This document shows, piece by piece, positions 7,413 through 15,557 of a stretch of DNA of 64,000 nt. A program made the position numbers and the translations under genes. Source of the DNA: Kitasatospora herbaricolor (GTDB lineage: Bacteria > Actinomycetota > Actinomycetes > Streptomycetales > Streptomycetaceae); NCBI RefSeq assembly GCF_030813695.1, contig NZ_JAUSVA010000002.1, positions 7,649,501-7,713,500 on the forward strand. The letters run 5' to 3'. Numbering within the stretch: position 1 is the first letter of the stretch; each line of letters begins with the position of its first letter. The notes under the pieces were generated by a model. The model was not told where the DNA came from. It saw only the letters and a list, made by a program, of their open reading frames with translations, and searched no databases.

Positions 7413-9653
7413 TCACGGGTTGCGCACCGGCGAGGGCGACGGCGAGCGCGGTGACGGCCGGGGCCCCGGCAGCCGTCCCGGCCCGCCGGGCCGCTCCTCG
7501 TCCCCGAGCGCCCGGCCGACCGCCGCGTCCAGGTCCAGGACGGCGCCCAGCTCGAAGGCCTCCAGGAACTCCTGCTCGGTCAGCCCGGCCCGGGCCCGCG
7601 CCTCGCACTCCTGGTGCGCGCCGTTGAAGATCCGCGAGCCGAAGAACGGCTTGCCCACGCCCTGCCAGATCCGGTGCGCCGCGCCCTGCAGCACCCGTGC
7701 CTCGACCAGGTCGCAGTCCTCGCCGGGCCCCGCCGGCTCGGTCTCCAGCAGCGCGAGCACCTCCACCCCCAGCACGATCCCCAGCAGGTCCCGGAAGAGG
7801 TAGTTGAGCCGGACGCACTCGCGCGCGTACGCCCGCGCCAGCCGGACGTCCCCGGCCAGCCACTGCGCGTACGCCATCGCGTAGAGCCCGTAGGCGTACG
7901 CCCACTGCTCACCGTGCTCCTCGCAGAGCTCGCGGACCCGGCCGAACCAGAGTTCGCCGGTCTCCCGGTCGCCCTGGAAGAGGTGGGCGACGCCCAGCTC
8001 GAACATCGCCATCAGCACGTTGCTGTTGAGCTCGCCGATGGTGTTGTAGTGCCAGAGCGCCTCCTCGAACAGCTCGGTGGCCCGGCCCGGCTCGTCGCCG
8101 ATCAGCGCCGCGCAGCCCTGCCGGTGCAGGGCGTAGGCGAGGGCGCGGTCGTCCCCGGTGGCCAGTGCCTGGCGCCGGCACTCCTCCAGGGCGGGCGCCG
8201 CCCGGTGCAGGTCCCCCTGCAGGGTGGCCATGTAGCCGGTGACCCAGAGGGCCTTCGCCCGGGCCTCGGTCGGTTCGGGGGCGAGCGCGAGGGCGCGGTC
8301 CAGCCAGTGCCGGCCCTCGCCCAGGTGTCCGCAGCCGACCCAGTAGAACCAGAGGGTGCCGGCCATCAGCAGCGCGATCTGCTCCTCGCCCGGCTCGGCC
8401 AGGCAGAACTCCAGCGCCGCCCGGAGGTTGGGGTGCGCCAGCTCGGTGCGCTCGGCGGTCTCCGCCTGTCGCGGGCCGAACCACTCCACCTCGCCCCAGG
8501 TGGCCACCCCCAGGTACCAGTCGCGGTGGCGGCGCAGCAGCCGCTGCTCGTCGCCGGTGGCACGCAGCCACTGGCCGCCGTACTCGCGCAGGGTGTCGAG
8601 CATCCGGTACCGCACGGCTCCGGCGCCGCTGCTCCACCGGGCCGGCCGGCGCGGCCCGCCCGGCCGGCCGGCGGGCTCGGACACCCGCAGCAGCACGGAC
8701 TTGTTGATCAGGTCGCCGATCAGGTCGAGCATCTCGTCGGCCTCGATGCCGTCACCGGCGCAGACGTACTCGGCGGCCTCCAGCTCGAAGCTCCCCGCGA
8801 AGACCGAGAGGCGGGCCCAGAGTAAACGTTCCTGCACCGTGCAGAGTTCATGACTCCAGCCGATGGTCGTCCGCAGGGTCTGATGGCGCGGCAGGGCGCC
8901 GCGAGAGCCGCCGGTGAGCAGCTTGAAGCGGTCGTCCAGCCGGGCGGCGATCTGCTCCACCGACAGCGCGCGCAACCGTCCCGCGGCCAGCTCCACCGCC
9001 AGCGGGATGCCGTCCAGGCGACGGCAGAGCTGGGTGATATCGGGCTCGTCGGCGGGGCCGAGGGTGAAGCCGGGCAGCACCGCCCGGGCCCGGTCGGCGA
9101 ACAGCTGCACCGCGTCGGGGAGTCCGGCCGGGCCGGACGCCACCGGCAGCGGCGCGACCGCCAGCAGGTGCTCGCCGGTCGACTGCAGGGACTCCCGGCT
9201 GGTCGCCAGCACCCGCAGGCCCGGCAGCGCCCGCAGCAGCGCGTCCACCAGTTCGGCGCAGGCGGCCACCAGGTGTTCGCAGCCGTCCAGCACCAGCAGC
9301 AGCCGGCACCCGGCCAGCTGCTCGACCAGGACGTCCAGCGGCGGCCGGGCCGTCGAGTCGGTCAGCCCCAGCGCCTCCAGCACGGCGTGGCCCAGCAGGA
9401 GCGCGTCCTGCACCTCGGCCACCTCGACCAGTCGGACGCCGTCCGGGAAGCTCCGGGCCGCCCGCGCCGCCGCGCGGACGGCCAGCCGGCTCTTGCCGAC
9501 CCCGCCCGGTCCTGTCACCGTCACCAGGCGGGCCCGGGCCAGCAGTCCGGCCAGCGCCGTCAGCTCCTCCCGTCGGCCGACGAAGCTGGTCACCTCGGCC
9601 GGGAGGCCGCCGGCCGCCGCCCCCCGCCGCCCTGCTGCTGACTCGCTGGACAA
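7413..9653 (-). CDS. NB-ARC/AfsR-like ATPase with TPR-type C-terminal region
   Basis: Large signal-transduction ATPase of the STAND class. A P-loop VTGPGGVGKSRLA is near the N-terminus, followed by LLLVLDGCEHL (Walker B), LATSRESL (sensor), RLDGIPLAVELAAGRL (GLPL motif) and TTIGWSHEL. About 400 residues of helical TPR-like repeats follow (for example ATELFEEALWHYNTIG). Relatives usually carry an N-terminal BTAD domain or a C-terminal LuxR helix-turn-helix. Neither is visible here: the protein ends in a proline/serine/arginine-rich tail. The start is uncertain. I chose the TTG at 9653, preceded by GGGGAG, giving 746 residues; no ATG lies near the domain start. Likely a switch-like scaffold with an unknown partner. 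Confidence 0.75.
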   Translation of the reverse strand: MSSESAAGRRGAAAGGLPAEVTSFVGRREELTALAGLLARARLVTVTGPGGVGKSRLAVRAAARAARSFPDGVRLVEVAEVQDALLLGHAVLEALGLTDSTARPPLDVLVEQLAGCRLLLVLDGCEHLVAACAELVDALLRALPGLRVLATSRESLQSTGEHLLAVAPLPVASGPAGLPDAVQLFADRARAVLPGFTLGPADEPDITQLCRRLDGIPLAVELAAGRLRALSVEQIAARLDDRFKLLTGGSRGALPRHQTLRTTIGWSHELCTVQERLLWARLSVFAGSFELEAAEYVCAGDGIEADEMLDLIGDLINKSVLLRVSEPAGRPGGPRRPARWSSGAGAVRYRMLDTLREYGGQWLRATGDEQRLLRRHRDWYLGVATWGEVEWFGPRQAETAERTELAHPNLRAALEFCLAEPGEEQIALLMAGTLWFYWVGCGHLGEGRHWLDRALALAPEPTEARAKALWVTGYMATLQGDLHRAAPALEECRRQALATGDDRALAYALHRQGCAALIGDEPGRATELFEEALWHYNTIGELNSNVLMAMFELGVAHLFQGDRETGELWFGRVRELCEEHGEQWAYAYGLYAMAYAQWLAGDVRLARAYARECVRLNYLFRDLLGIVLGVEVLALLETEPAGPGEDCDLVEARVLQGAAHRIWQGVGKPFFGSRIFNGAHQECEARARAGLTEQEFLEAFELGAVLDLDAAVGRALGDEERPGGPGRLPGPRPSPRSPSPSPVRNP

Positions 9654-9998
9654 CCCGCCGCTCCCCGTTCCGTGGTCCGCGCCGCACGGTCCGCGTCCTT
9701 GCGGCCCGCGCCCGGTGGCCCGCGCGCCCAACCGGCCGGGCGCCCGCGCGGGCCGGCGCGACCGGCCCACCGGCCCAACGAGGTGACCGGCGGGTAGGTT
9801 ACGCGCGGACGGCGTCGGACACCCCTGTCGCCGGCGGCCGCCCCGGGCCCGGCCCGGTCCGCCGCCGGACGGCCCGGGGGCGACCGTGCCCGCAGGTGGG
9901 GCGCCGCGCGGCTGCCCGTAACCCGGTCCGGAAACCGGCCGCGGTCGCGATAGGGTTCCCCCTGAGGGGGAACCCGACAAGGCGAGGGAGCGCGCAAG
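9654..9998. promoter_or_regulatory. Divergent intergenic region with a 23-base hairpin before the DUF948 gene
   Basis: The gap is 345 bases. GGGTTCCCCC (9953-9962) and GGGGGAACCC (9966-9975) form a perfect inverted repeat with a 3-base spacer. It overlaps a TAGGGT -10-like hexamer (9951-9956) and lies 23 bases before the GTG start. It could be an operator or a 5'-end RNA hairpin. The rest shows no clear signal. Confidence 0.5.
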
Positions 9999-10475
9999 GT
10001 GTCCGTGGGAGAGCTGGCCGGCCTGCTCGTCGCCGTGTTCTGGGCGGTGCTGGTCACCCTGCTCGCGGTCGTCCTGGTACGGCTCTCACGGGTGCTCAGG
10101 GAGGCCGCGGCGCTGGTGTCCGCCGTCACCGAGCAGGCCGTCCCGCTGCTGGTCGACGCGGGCAGCGCGGTGCGCAGCGCCAACGAGCAGCTGGCCCGGG
10201 TGGACGAGATCACCGCCAACGTGCAGGACGCCGCCGCCAACGCCAACGCCCTCTCCTCCACGGTCGCCGCCACCTTCGGCGGCCCGCTGGTCAAGGTCGC
10301 GGCCTTCAGCTACGGCGTCCGCAAGGCGGTCGCCAAACAGAACGGCACCGCGGGCCTGCCGCAGCAGCCGGGCGAGCGCGAGGCACTGGCCCGGCTGGTC
10401 CGGGCCGAGGTGCGCGCCGCGACGGCGCCGCGCGGCGGCCTGCTCGCCAGGGTCCGGCGCGCGGTGAGGGGCTGA
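9999..10475 (+). CDS. DUF948 family membrane protein
   Basis: 158 residues. A single N-terminal transmembrane helix (ELAGLLVAVFWAVLVTLLAVVLVRL, about 4-29) is followed by a long amphipathic coiled-coil-like stretch (about 35-95) and a basic tail, the DUF948 pattern. The function of this family is not established. It is the first gene of a closely packed run into alaS, so it is probably co-transcribed with tRNA-charging and cell-wall genes. The GTG at 9999 follows GCGAGGGAG. Confidence 0.85.
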   Translation: MSVGELAGLLVAVFWAVLVTLLAVVLVRLSRVLREAAALVSAVTEQAVPLLVDAGSAVRSANEQLARVDEITANVQDAAANANALSSTVAATFGGPLVKVAAFSYGVRKAVAKQNGTAGLPQQPGEREALARLVRAEVRAATAPRGGLLARVRRAVRG

Positions 10476-10479
10476 CGGC

Positions 10480-10902
10480 ATGGTTCGGCGCATCTTCTGG
10501 ATGGCGGTCGGCGCCGGCGCCACCGTCTGGGCCATGAACAAGGCCAACGAGGCCGTCCACCGGCTCACCCCTGACAGTCTTTCGGGCACCGCCGCCCGCG
10601 GCGCGCTGCACCTGGGCGACGCGGCGAAGCGCTTCGCCGGCGACGTCCGCGCCGGCATGGCCGAGCGCGAGGAGCAACTGCGCGCCGAGCTGGGCCTGGA
10701 CGGCACCGCCGTGGTCGAGCCCCGGCGGCACCGGGCGCTGCGCGGCGAGCCCGAGTACCGAGCTATCTCGGCGGCGCCCGGCAGTCCGGCCGCCGCCCTG
10801 CCTCCGTCCAGCAGTGCCCGTCCCACCCCCAGAGCCATCGAACCGACGCCCCGCCGGCCGCTTTCGCCGCGGGGCAGTACCCCGAACCGGAAGGACCAAT
10901 AA
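10480..10902 (+). CDS. Conserved actinobacterial protein (DUF6167-like)
   Basis: 140 residues, starting 4 bases after the previous gene. A short hydrophobic N-terminus (IFWMAVGAGATVWAMNKA) could anchor it in the membrane. An alpha-helical charged part (about 20-75) and a proline-rich disordered tail follow. The stop codon overlaps the alaS start (TAATG), showing translational coupling. No enzymatic motif is seen. The DUF6167 assignment rests on its position and N-terminal pattern. Function unknown. Confidence 0.75.
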   Translation: MVRRIFWMAVGAGATVWAMNKANEAVHRLTPDSLSGTAARGALHLGDAAKRFAGDVRAGMAEREEQLRAELGLDGTAVVEPRRHRALRGEPEYRAISAAPGSPAAALPPSSSARPTPRAIEPTPRRPLSPRGSTPNRKDQ

Positions 10903-13571
10903 TGGAGTCGGCAGAGATCCGCCGCCGCTGGCTGCGCTTCTTCGAGGAGCGCGGTCACACCGTCGTTCCGTCGGCGTCCCTGGTCGCCGACGACCCCACC
11001 CTGCTGCTGGTCAACGCCGGCATGGTGCCCTTCAAGCCGTACTTCCTCGGCGAGGTGAAGCCGCAGTACTCGCGTGCCACCAGCGTCCAGAAGTGCGTGC
11101 GCACGCTGGACATCGAAGAGGTCGGCAAGACCACCCGGCACGGCTCGTTCTTCCAGATGTGCGGCAACTTCTCCTTCGGCGACTACTTCAAGGAAGGGGC
11201 CATCAAGTTCGCGTGGGAGCTGCTCACCAGCTCCGTCGCGGACGGCGGCTACGGCCTGGAGAAGGAGAAGCTCTGGATCACCGTCTACAAGGACGACGAC
11301 GAGGCCGAGCAGATCTGGCGTGACGTCATCGGCGTGCCGTCCGAGCGCATCCAGCGCCTCGGCATGAAGGACAACTTCTGGTCGATGGGCGTCCCCGGCC
11401 CGTGCGGCCCGTGCTCGGAGATCAACTACGACCGCGGCCCCGCGTACGGCGAGGAGGGCGGCCCGGCCGTCAACGGCGAGCGCTACCTGGAGATCTGGAA
11501 CCTGGTCTTCATGCAGTACGAGCGCGGCCACGGCGACGGCAAGGACGGCTTCGAGATCCTCGGCGACCTGCCGAGCAAGAACATCGACACCGGTCTCGGC
11601 CTGGAGCGCCTCGCCGCGATCCTGCAGGACGTCGACAACCTCTTCGAGATCGACACCAGCCGGCTGATCCTGGACCGCGCCGCCGAGCTCACCGGCCACA
11701 CCTACGGCGCCGACCACAAGTCGGACGTCTCGCTGCGCGTGGTCACCGACCACTTCCGCACCGCGGTCATGCTGGTCGGCGACGGCGTCACCCCCGGCAA
11801 CGAGGGCCGCGGCTACGTGCTGCGCCGCATCCTGCGCCGCGCCATCCGCAACATGCGCCTGCTCGGCGCCACCGGGACGGTGGCCAAGGAGCTGACGGAC
11901 ATCACCATCAAGGCGATGGCCCCGCAGTACGCCGAACTGGAGAGCGACCGCAAGCGGATCGAGACGGTCGTGGTGGCCGAGGAGACCGCCTTCCTGCAGA
12001 CCCTGCGCAGCGGCACGAACCTGCTGGACGCGGCGGTCACCGAGACCAAGCAGTCCGGCGGCGCCGTGCTCTCCGGCGACCAGGCGTTCAAGCTGCACGA
12101 CACCTACGGCTTCCCGATCGACCTGACCCTGGAGATGGCCGAGGAGCAGGGGCTCCAGGTCGACGAGGCCGGCTTCCGCCGTCTGATGCAGGAGCAGCGG
12201 GACCGCGCCAAGGCGGACGCCAAGGCCAAGAAGATGGGCCACGCCGACGTCGCCGCGTACCGCGAGGTCGCCGACCAGGCCGGCGCGTCCGTCTTCACCG
12301 GCTACACCGCCACCGAGGGCGAGGCCACCGTGGTGGGCCTGCTGGTGGACGGCGTGCCGGCGCCGGCCGCGACCGAGGGCGACGAGGTCGAGATCATCCT
12401 CGACCGCACGCCGTTCTACGCCGAGGGCGGCGGCCAGCTCGCCGACCACGGCCGGATCCGGCTGGACTCCGGCGCGGTCGTCGAGATCCGCGACGTGCAG
12501 CAGCCGGTGCCGGGCGTGACCGTGCACTCCGGCGGGGTGCTGTTCGGCGAGGTCGTGCTCGGTGCCTCGGCGTACGCCAGCATCGACGTGGACCGCCGCC
12601 GGGCCGTCTCGCGCGCCCACTCGGCCACCCACCTGACCCACCAGGCGCTGCGCGACGCGCTCGGCCCGACGGCCGCCCAGGCCGGCTCCGAGAACGCGCC
12701 GGGCCGCTTCCGCTTCGACTTCGGCTCGCCCGCCGCCGTGCCCGGCAGCGTGCTGACCGACGTCGAGCAGAAGATCAACGAGGTGCTGGTCCGCGAACTG
12801 GACGTCACCGCCGAGGTCATGACGATGGACCAGGCCCGCAAGGCCGGCGCCATCGCGATGTTCGGCGAGAAGTACGGCGACGCCGTCCGGGTCGTCACCA
12901 TCGGCGACTTCTCCAAGGAGCTGTGCGGCGGCACCCACGTCGGCAACACCGCCCAGCTGGGCCTGGTGAAGCTGCTCGGCGAGTCCTCGATCGGCTCCGG
13001 CGTGCGCCGGGTCGAGGCGCTGGTCGGCGTGGACGCCTACAAGTTCCTGGCCCGTGAGCACACGGTGGTCGCCCAGCTCACCGAGCTGGTCAAGGGCCGC
13101 CCGGAGGAGCTGCCGGAGAAGATCTCCGGCATGCTCGCCAAGCTCAAGGACGCCGAGAAGGAGATCGAGCGGTTCCGCGCCGAGAAGGTGCTGGCCGCCG
13201 CCTCCGGTCTGGCGGACGCCGCCGAGGACGTCCGGGGCGTCGCCCTGGTCGCCGCCCGGGTCAGCGACGGCGTGGGCGCGGACGAGTTGCGCAAGCTGGT
13301 GCTGGACGTCCGCAACCGGCTCGGCTCGCGCCCGGCCGTGGTCGCGGCCTTCACCGTGGCGAACGGCCGCCCGCTGACCGTGATCGCCACCAACGAGGAC
13401 GCCCGCGCCTGCGGCGTGAAGGCCGGCGAGCTGGTCCGCACGGCGGCCAAGACCCTCGGCGGCGGCGGTGGCGGCAAGGACGACGTCGCCCAGGGCGGCG
13501 GCACCGACCCGTCCGCCGTGGACGAGGCGATCGCCGCGGTCCGCGCCCTGGTCGCGGAGCGCGCCTCCTGA
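10902..13571 (+). CDS. alaS: Alanyl-tRNA synthetase
   Basis: 889-residue cytoplasmic class II enzyme that charges tRNA-Ala and edits misacylated products. In order it has the aminoacylation domain (from RRRWLRFFEERGH; catalytic GRGYVLRRILRRAIRN), the editing domain with zinc-type ligands HSATH and CGGTHVGNTAQLG, and the C-Ala domain ending in a glycine-rich segment TLGGGGGGKDDVAQGGG, conserved in the family. The ATG shares one base with the preceding stop codon, and its own stop TGA overlaps the ruvX start (TGATG), so it sits inside a coupled operon. Confidence 0.98.
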   Translation: MESAEIRRRWLRFFEERGHTVVPSASLVADDPTLLLVNAGMVPFKPYFLGEVKPQYSRATSVQKCVRTLDIEEVGKTTRHGSFFQMCGNFSFGDYFKEGAIKFAWELLTSSVADGGYGLEKEKLWITVYKDDDEAEQIWRDVIGVPSERIQRLGMKDNFWSMGVPGPCGPCSEINYDRGPAYGEEGGPAVNGERYLEIWNLVFMQYERGHGDGKDGFEILGDLPSKNIDTGLGLERLAAILQDVDNLFEIDTSRLILDRAAELTGHTYGADHKSDVSLRVVTDHFRTAVMLVGDGVTPGNEGRGYVLRRILRRAIRNMRLLGATGTVAKELTDITIKAMAPQYAELESDRKRIETVVVAEETAFLQTLRSGTNLLDAAVTETKQSGGAVLSGDQAFKLHDTYGFPIDLTLEMAEEQGLQVDEAGFRRLMQEQRDRAKADAKAKKMGHADVAAYREVADQAGASVFTGYTATEGEATVVGLLVDGVPAPAATEGDEVEIILDRTPFYAEGGGQLADHGRIRLDSGAVVEIRDVQQPVPGVTVHSGGVLFGEVVLGASAYASIDVDRRRAVSRAHSATHLTHQALRDALGPTAAQAGSENAPGRFRFDFGSPAAVPGSVLTDVEQKINEVLVRELDVTAEVMTMDQARKAGAIAMFGEKYGDAVRVVTIGDFSKELCGGTHVGNTAQLGLVKLLGESSIGSGVRRVEALVGVDAYKFLAREHTVVAQLTELVKGRPEELPEKISGMLAKLKDAEKEIERFRAEKVLAAASGLADAAEDVRGVALVAARVSDGVGADELRKLVLDVRNRLGSRPAVVAAFTVANGRPLTVIATNEDARACGVKAGELVRTAAKTLGGGGGGKDDVAQGGGTDPSAVDEAIAAVRALVAERAS

Positions 13572-14092
13572 TGAACGACCGGGACAGGGACGTTTCGCAC
13601 GAGGGCGAGCCGCAGTCGGACGGCCGCCCGGCCTGGCGCCGGGGTCGGCGGATCGCCGTCGACGTCGGTGACGCCCGGATCGGGGTCGCGTCCTGCGACC
13701 CCGACGGGATGATCGCGACGCCCGTGGAGACCGTCCCGGCCGGCGGGCGTTCGCAGGCCAGGATCCTCGCCATCGCGGAGGAGTACGACGCGATCGAGGT
13801 GATCGTCGGCCTGCCGCGCTCGCTCAGCGGCAAGGAGGGCCCGGCGGCCGCCAAGGTCCGGCTGTACGCCGGGCAGCTGGCGGTCAGGCTCGCGCCGGTG
13901 CCGGTGCGGCTGGTGGACGAGCGGATGTCCACCGTGACGGCGACGCACGGGCTGCGCGCCTCGGGCGTGAAGGCCAAGAAGGGCCGTTCGGTGGTCGACC
14001 AGGCCGCCGCCGTGGTGATCCTGCAGAGTGCCCTGGAGGCCGAACGGGTGAGCGGCAGACCTCCTGGTGAGAGCGTCGAACCGGTCATCTGA
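13571..14092 (+). CDS. ruvX: Holliday junction resolvase RuvX (YqgF)
   Basis: 173-residue RNase H-like nuclease of the YqgF/RuvX family, acting in recombination and/or 16S rRNA 5'-end maturation in other bacteria. Visible are RIAVDVGDARIGVASCD (first catalytic Asp), VIVGLPRSLSGKEGPAA (family signature) and VRLVDERMSTVTA plus DQAAAVVILQ (the remaining acidic residues). A roughly 28-residue charged N-terminal extension precedes the domain. Its start overlaps the alaS stop. The alaS-ruvX-mltG order is conserved in many bacteria. Confidence 0.95.
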   Translation: MNDRDRDVSHEGEPQSDGRPAWRRGRRIAVDVGDARIGVASCDPDGMIATPVETVPAGGRSQARILAIAEEYDAIEVIVGLPRSLSGKEGPAAAKVRLYAGQLAVRLAPVPVRLVDERMSTVTATHGLRASGVKAKKGRSVVDQAAAVVILQSALEAERVSGRPPGESVEPVI

Positions 14093-14116
14093 TCGGCTTG
14101 GACTAACGTCCCTGAC

Positions 14117-14152
14117 GAGGGGCCCGTGCGGACGCGTCCGCACGGGCCCCTC
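14117..14152 (+). terminator. Perfect 16-bp hairpin between ruvX and mltG
   Basis: Arms 14117-14132 and 14137-14152 (outer GAGGGGCCCGTG/CACGGGCCCCTC) are perfectly complementary around a 4-base CGCG loop. No T-run follows, so it may be a GC-type terminator, a partial terminator or a processing site between ruvX and mltG. Confidence 0.65.
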
Positions 14153-14214
14153 CTCCATTCCCAGCGCGTTCGGGCACCTCCAAGCTCGTCCGGGACAGCC
14201 GAGGGGGCACCGCC

Positions 14215-15405
14215 ATGACCGATCAGGACTTCACCCCCGGGCTCACCCCCGGGCACCTCGGGGCGCCGCCGAACGAGCCGGAGGGCCGCCCGCCCGGCCA
14301 GGGCCCGCTGCACGAGCCGCCGGACCCCGAGCGGCTGCGCACCCGCCTCGCCTGCGCGCTGACCGCGCTGGCCCTGGTCGTGCTGATCGGCGGGGCCGGC
14401 CTGACCGGCTACTCGTGGTGGCAGGGCCAGCGCAAGCACCCGACCGCCGATTTCGCCGGCAGCGGGACCGGCGTGGTGGAGATCTCCGTCCCGCAGGGCG
14501 CGGGCCTGATCCAGATCGCCGGCACGCTGGTGCGCAAGGGCGTGGTGGCCAGCTCGCAGGCCTTCACCAAGGCGGCGGCGGGCAGCGGGTCGGCGGCCGG
14601 GCGGATCCAGGCGGGCACCTACACGCTGCGTCTGAGGATGTCGGCGGCCTCGGCGCTGGCCGTCCTGATCGACCCGGCGAACGCCAACGGCCTGACCATC
14701 CCGGAGGGCTGGCGCGGCAGCCAGGTCTACGCGGCGATCGACGAGAAGCTCAAACTGCCGAAGGGCACCACCGAGCGCGCCGCCCAGGACCAGGTCGCCG
14801 AGCTGGGCCTGCCCGAGATCACCAACGGCCGGCCGGAGGGCTATCTCTTCCCCGCGACCTACAGCGTCACCGGGGACACCAAGCCGATCGACCTGCTCAA
14901 GCAGATGGTCCAGCAGGCCGGCAAGGACTTCGCCAGCGAGGACGTCGAGACGGTCGCGGCCACCATGGGCCAGACCCCTTACGGAGTGCTGACGGTCGCC
15001 AGCCTCGTCCAGGGCGAGGCGGACAACTCGGAGGACATGGCCAAGGTGGCCCGGGTGATCTACAACCGGCTGGCCCAGAAGATGCCGCTGCAGCTGGACT
15101 CGACCATCAACTACGCGCTCGGGCGGAGCACCCTCGACACCACCGTCACCGACACCAAGCTCGACTCCCCCTACAACACCTACCTGCACCAGGGGTTGCC
15201 GCCGACGCCGATCTCCAACCCGGGACGGCAGGCGATCCGGGCCGCCGCGGAGCCTGCGGCGGGGGACTGGCTCTACTTCGTCACGGTCAAGCCCGGCGAC
15301 ACCCGGTTCACCGACAGCCTTGAGCAACACGGCCGCAACGTGGCCGAGTTCAACGCACTGCGGGCCGCCCAGGGGAGTCCGTCGCCGGGGGCGGACAAGC
15401 ACTGA
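14215..15405 (+). CDS. mltG: Endolytic murein transglycosylase MltG, copy 1
   Basis: 396-residue membrane-bound lytic transglycosylase that cuts nascent peptidoglycan strands and so sets glycan-chain length. It has a short cytoplasmic tail (1-45), one transmembrane helix (about 46-68, CALTALALVVLIGGAGLTGY) and an extracytoplasmic YceG domain. The catalytic glutamate is E268 in ASLVQGEAD. Family motifs PEGYLFPATY, LQLDSTINYALG and YNTYLHQGLPPTPISNPG are all present, so the enzyme looks intact. It is followed 152 bases later by a second, longer mltG paralogue. Confidence 0.93.
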   Translation: MTDQDFTPGLTPGHLGAPPNEPEGRPPGQGPLHEPPDPERLRTRLACALTALALVVLIGGAGLTGYSWWQGQRKHPTADFAGSGTGVVEISVPQGAGLIQIAGTLVRKGVVASSQAFTKAAAGSGSAAGRIQAGTYTLRLRMSAASALAVLIDPANANGLTIPEGWRGSQVYAAIDEKLKLPKGTTERAAQDQVAELGLPEITNGRPEGYLFPATYSVTGDTKPIDLLKQMVQQAGKDFASEDVETVAATMGQTPYGVLTVASLVQGEADNSEDMAKVARVIYNRLAQKMPLQLDSTINYALGRSTLDTTVTDTKLDSPYNTYLHQGLPPTPISNPGRQAIRAAAEPAAGDWLYFVTVKPGDTRFTDSLEQHGRNVAEFNALRAAQGSPSPGADKH

Positions 15406-15557
15406 GGAGGTCCGCCGGGAGCCGATCGGTGTTCTGCGGTACGGTAACGTCTCCCTTCAGGCGTTGCGGTAGCACGCCGGTTCGAGTTACTTGCCGGGAC
15501 GCCGTCCCGGACGACCGGTCGGATCCGTCGGTCGTCTCCGTCGGCATAAGGGGATCG

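Noticed and set aside
10086..13061. A 991-codon minus-strand open frame opposite alaS
   Set aside because: Same GC-skew artefact; no domain is visible and alaS is complete on the other strand.
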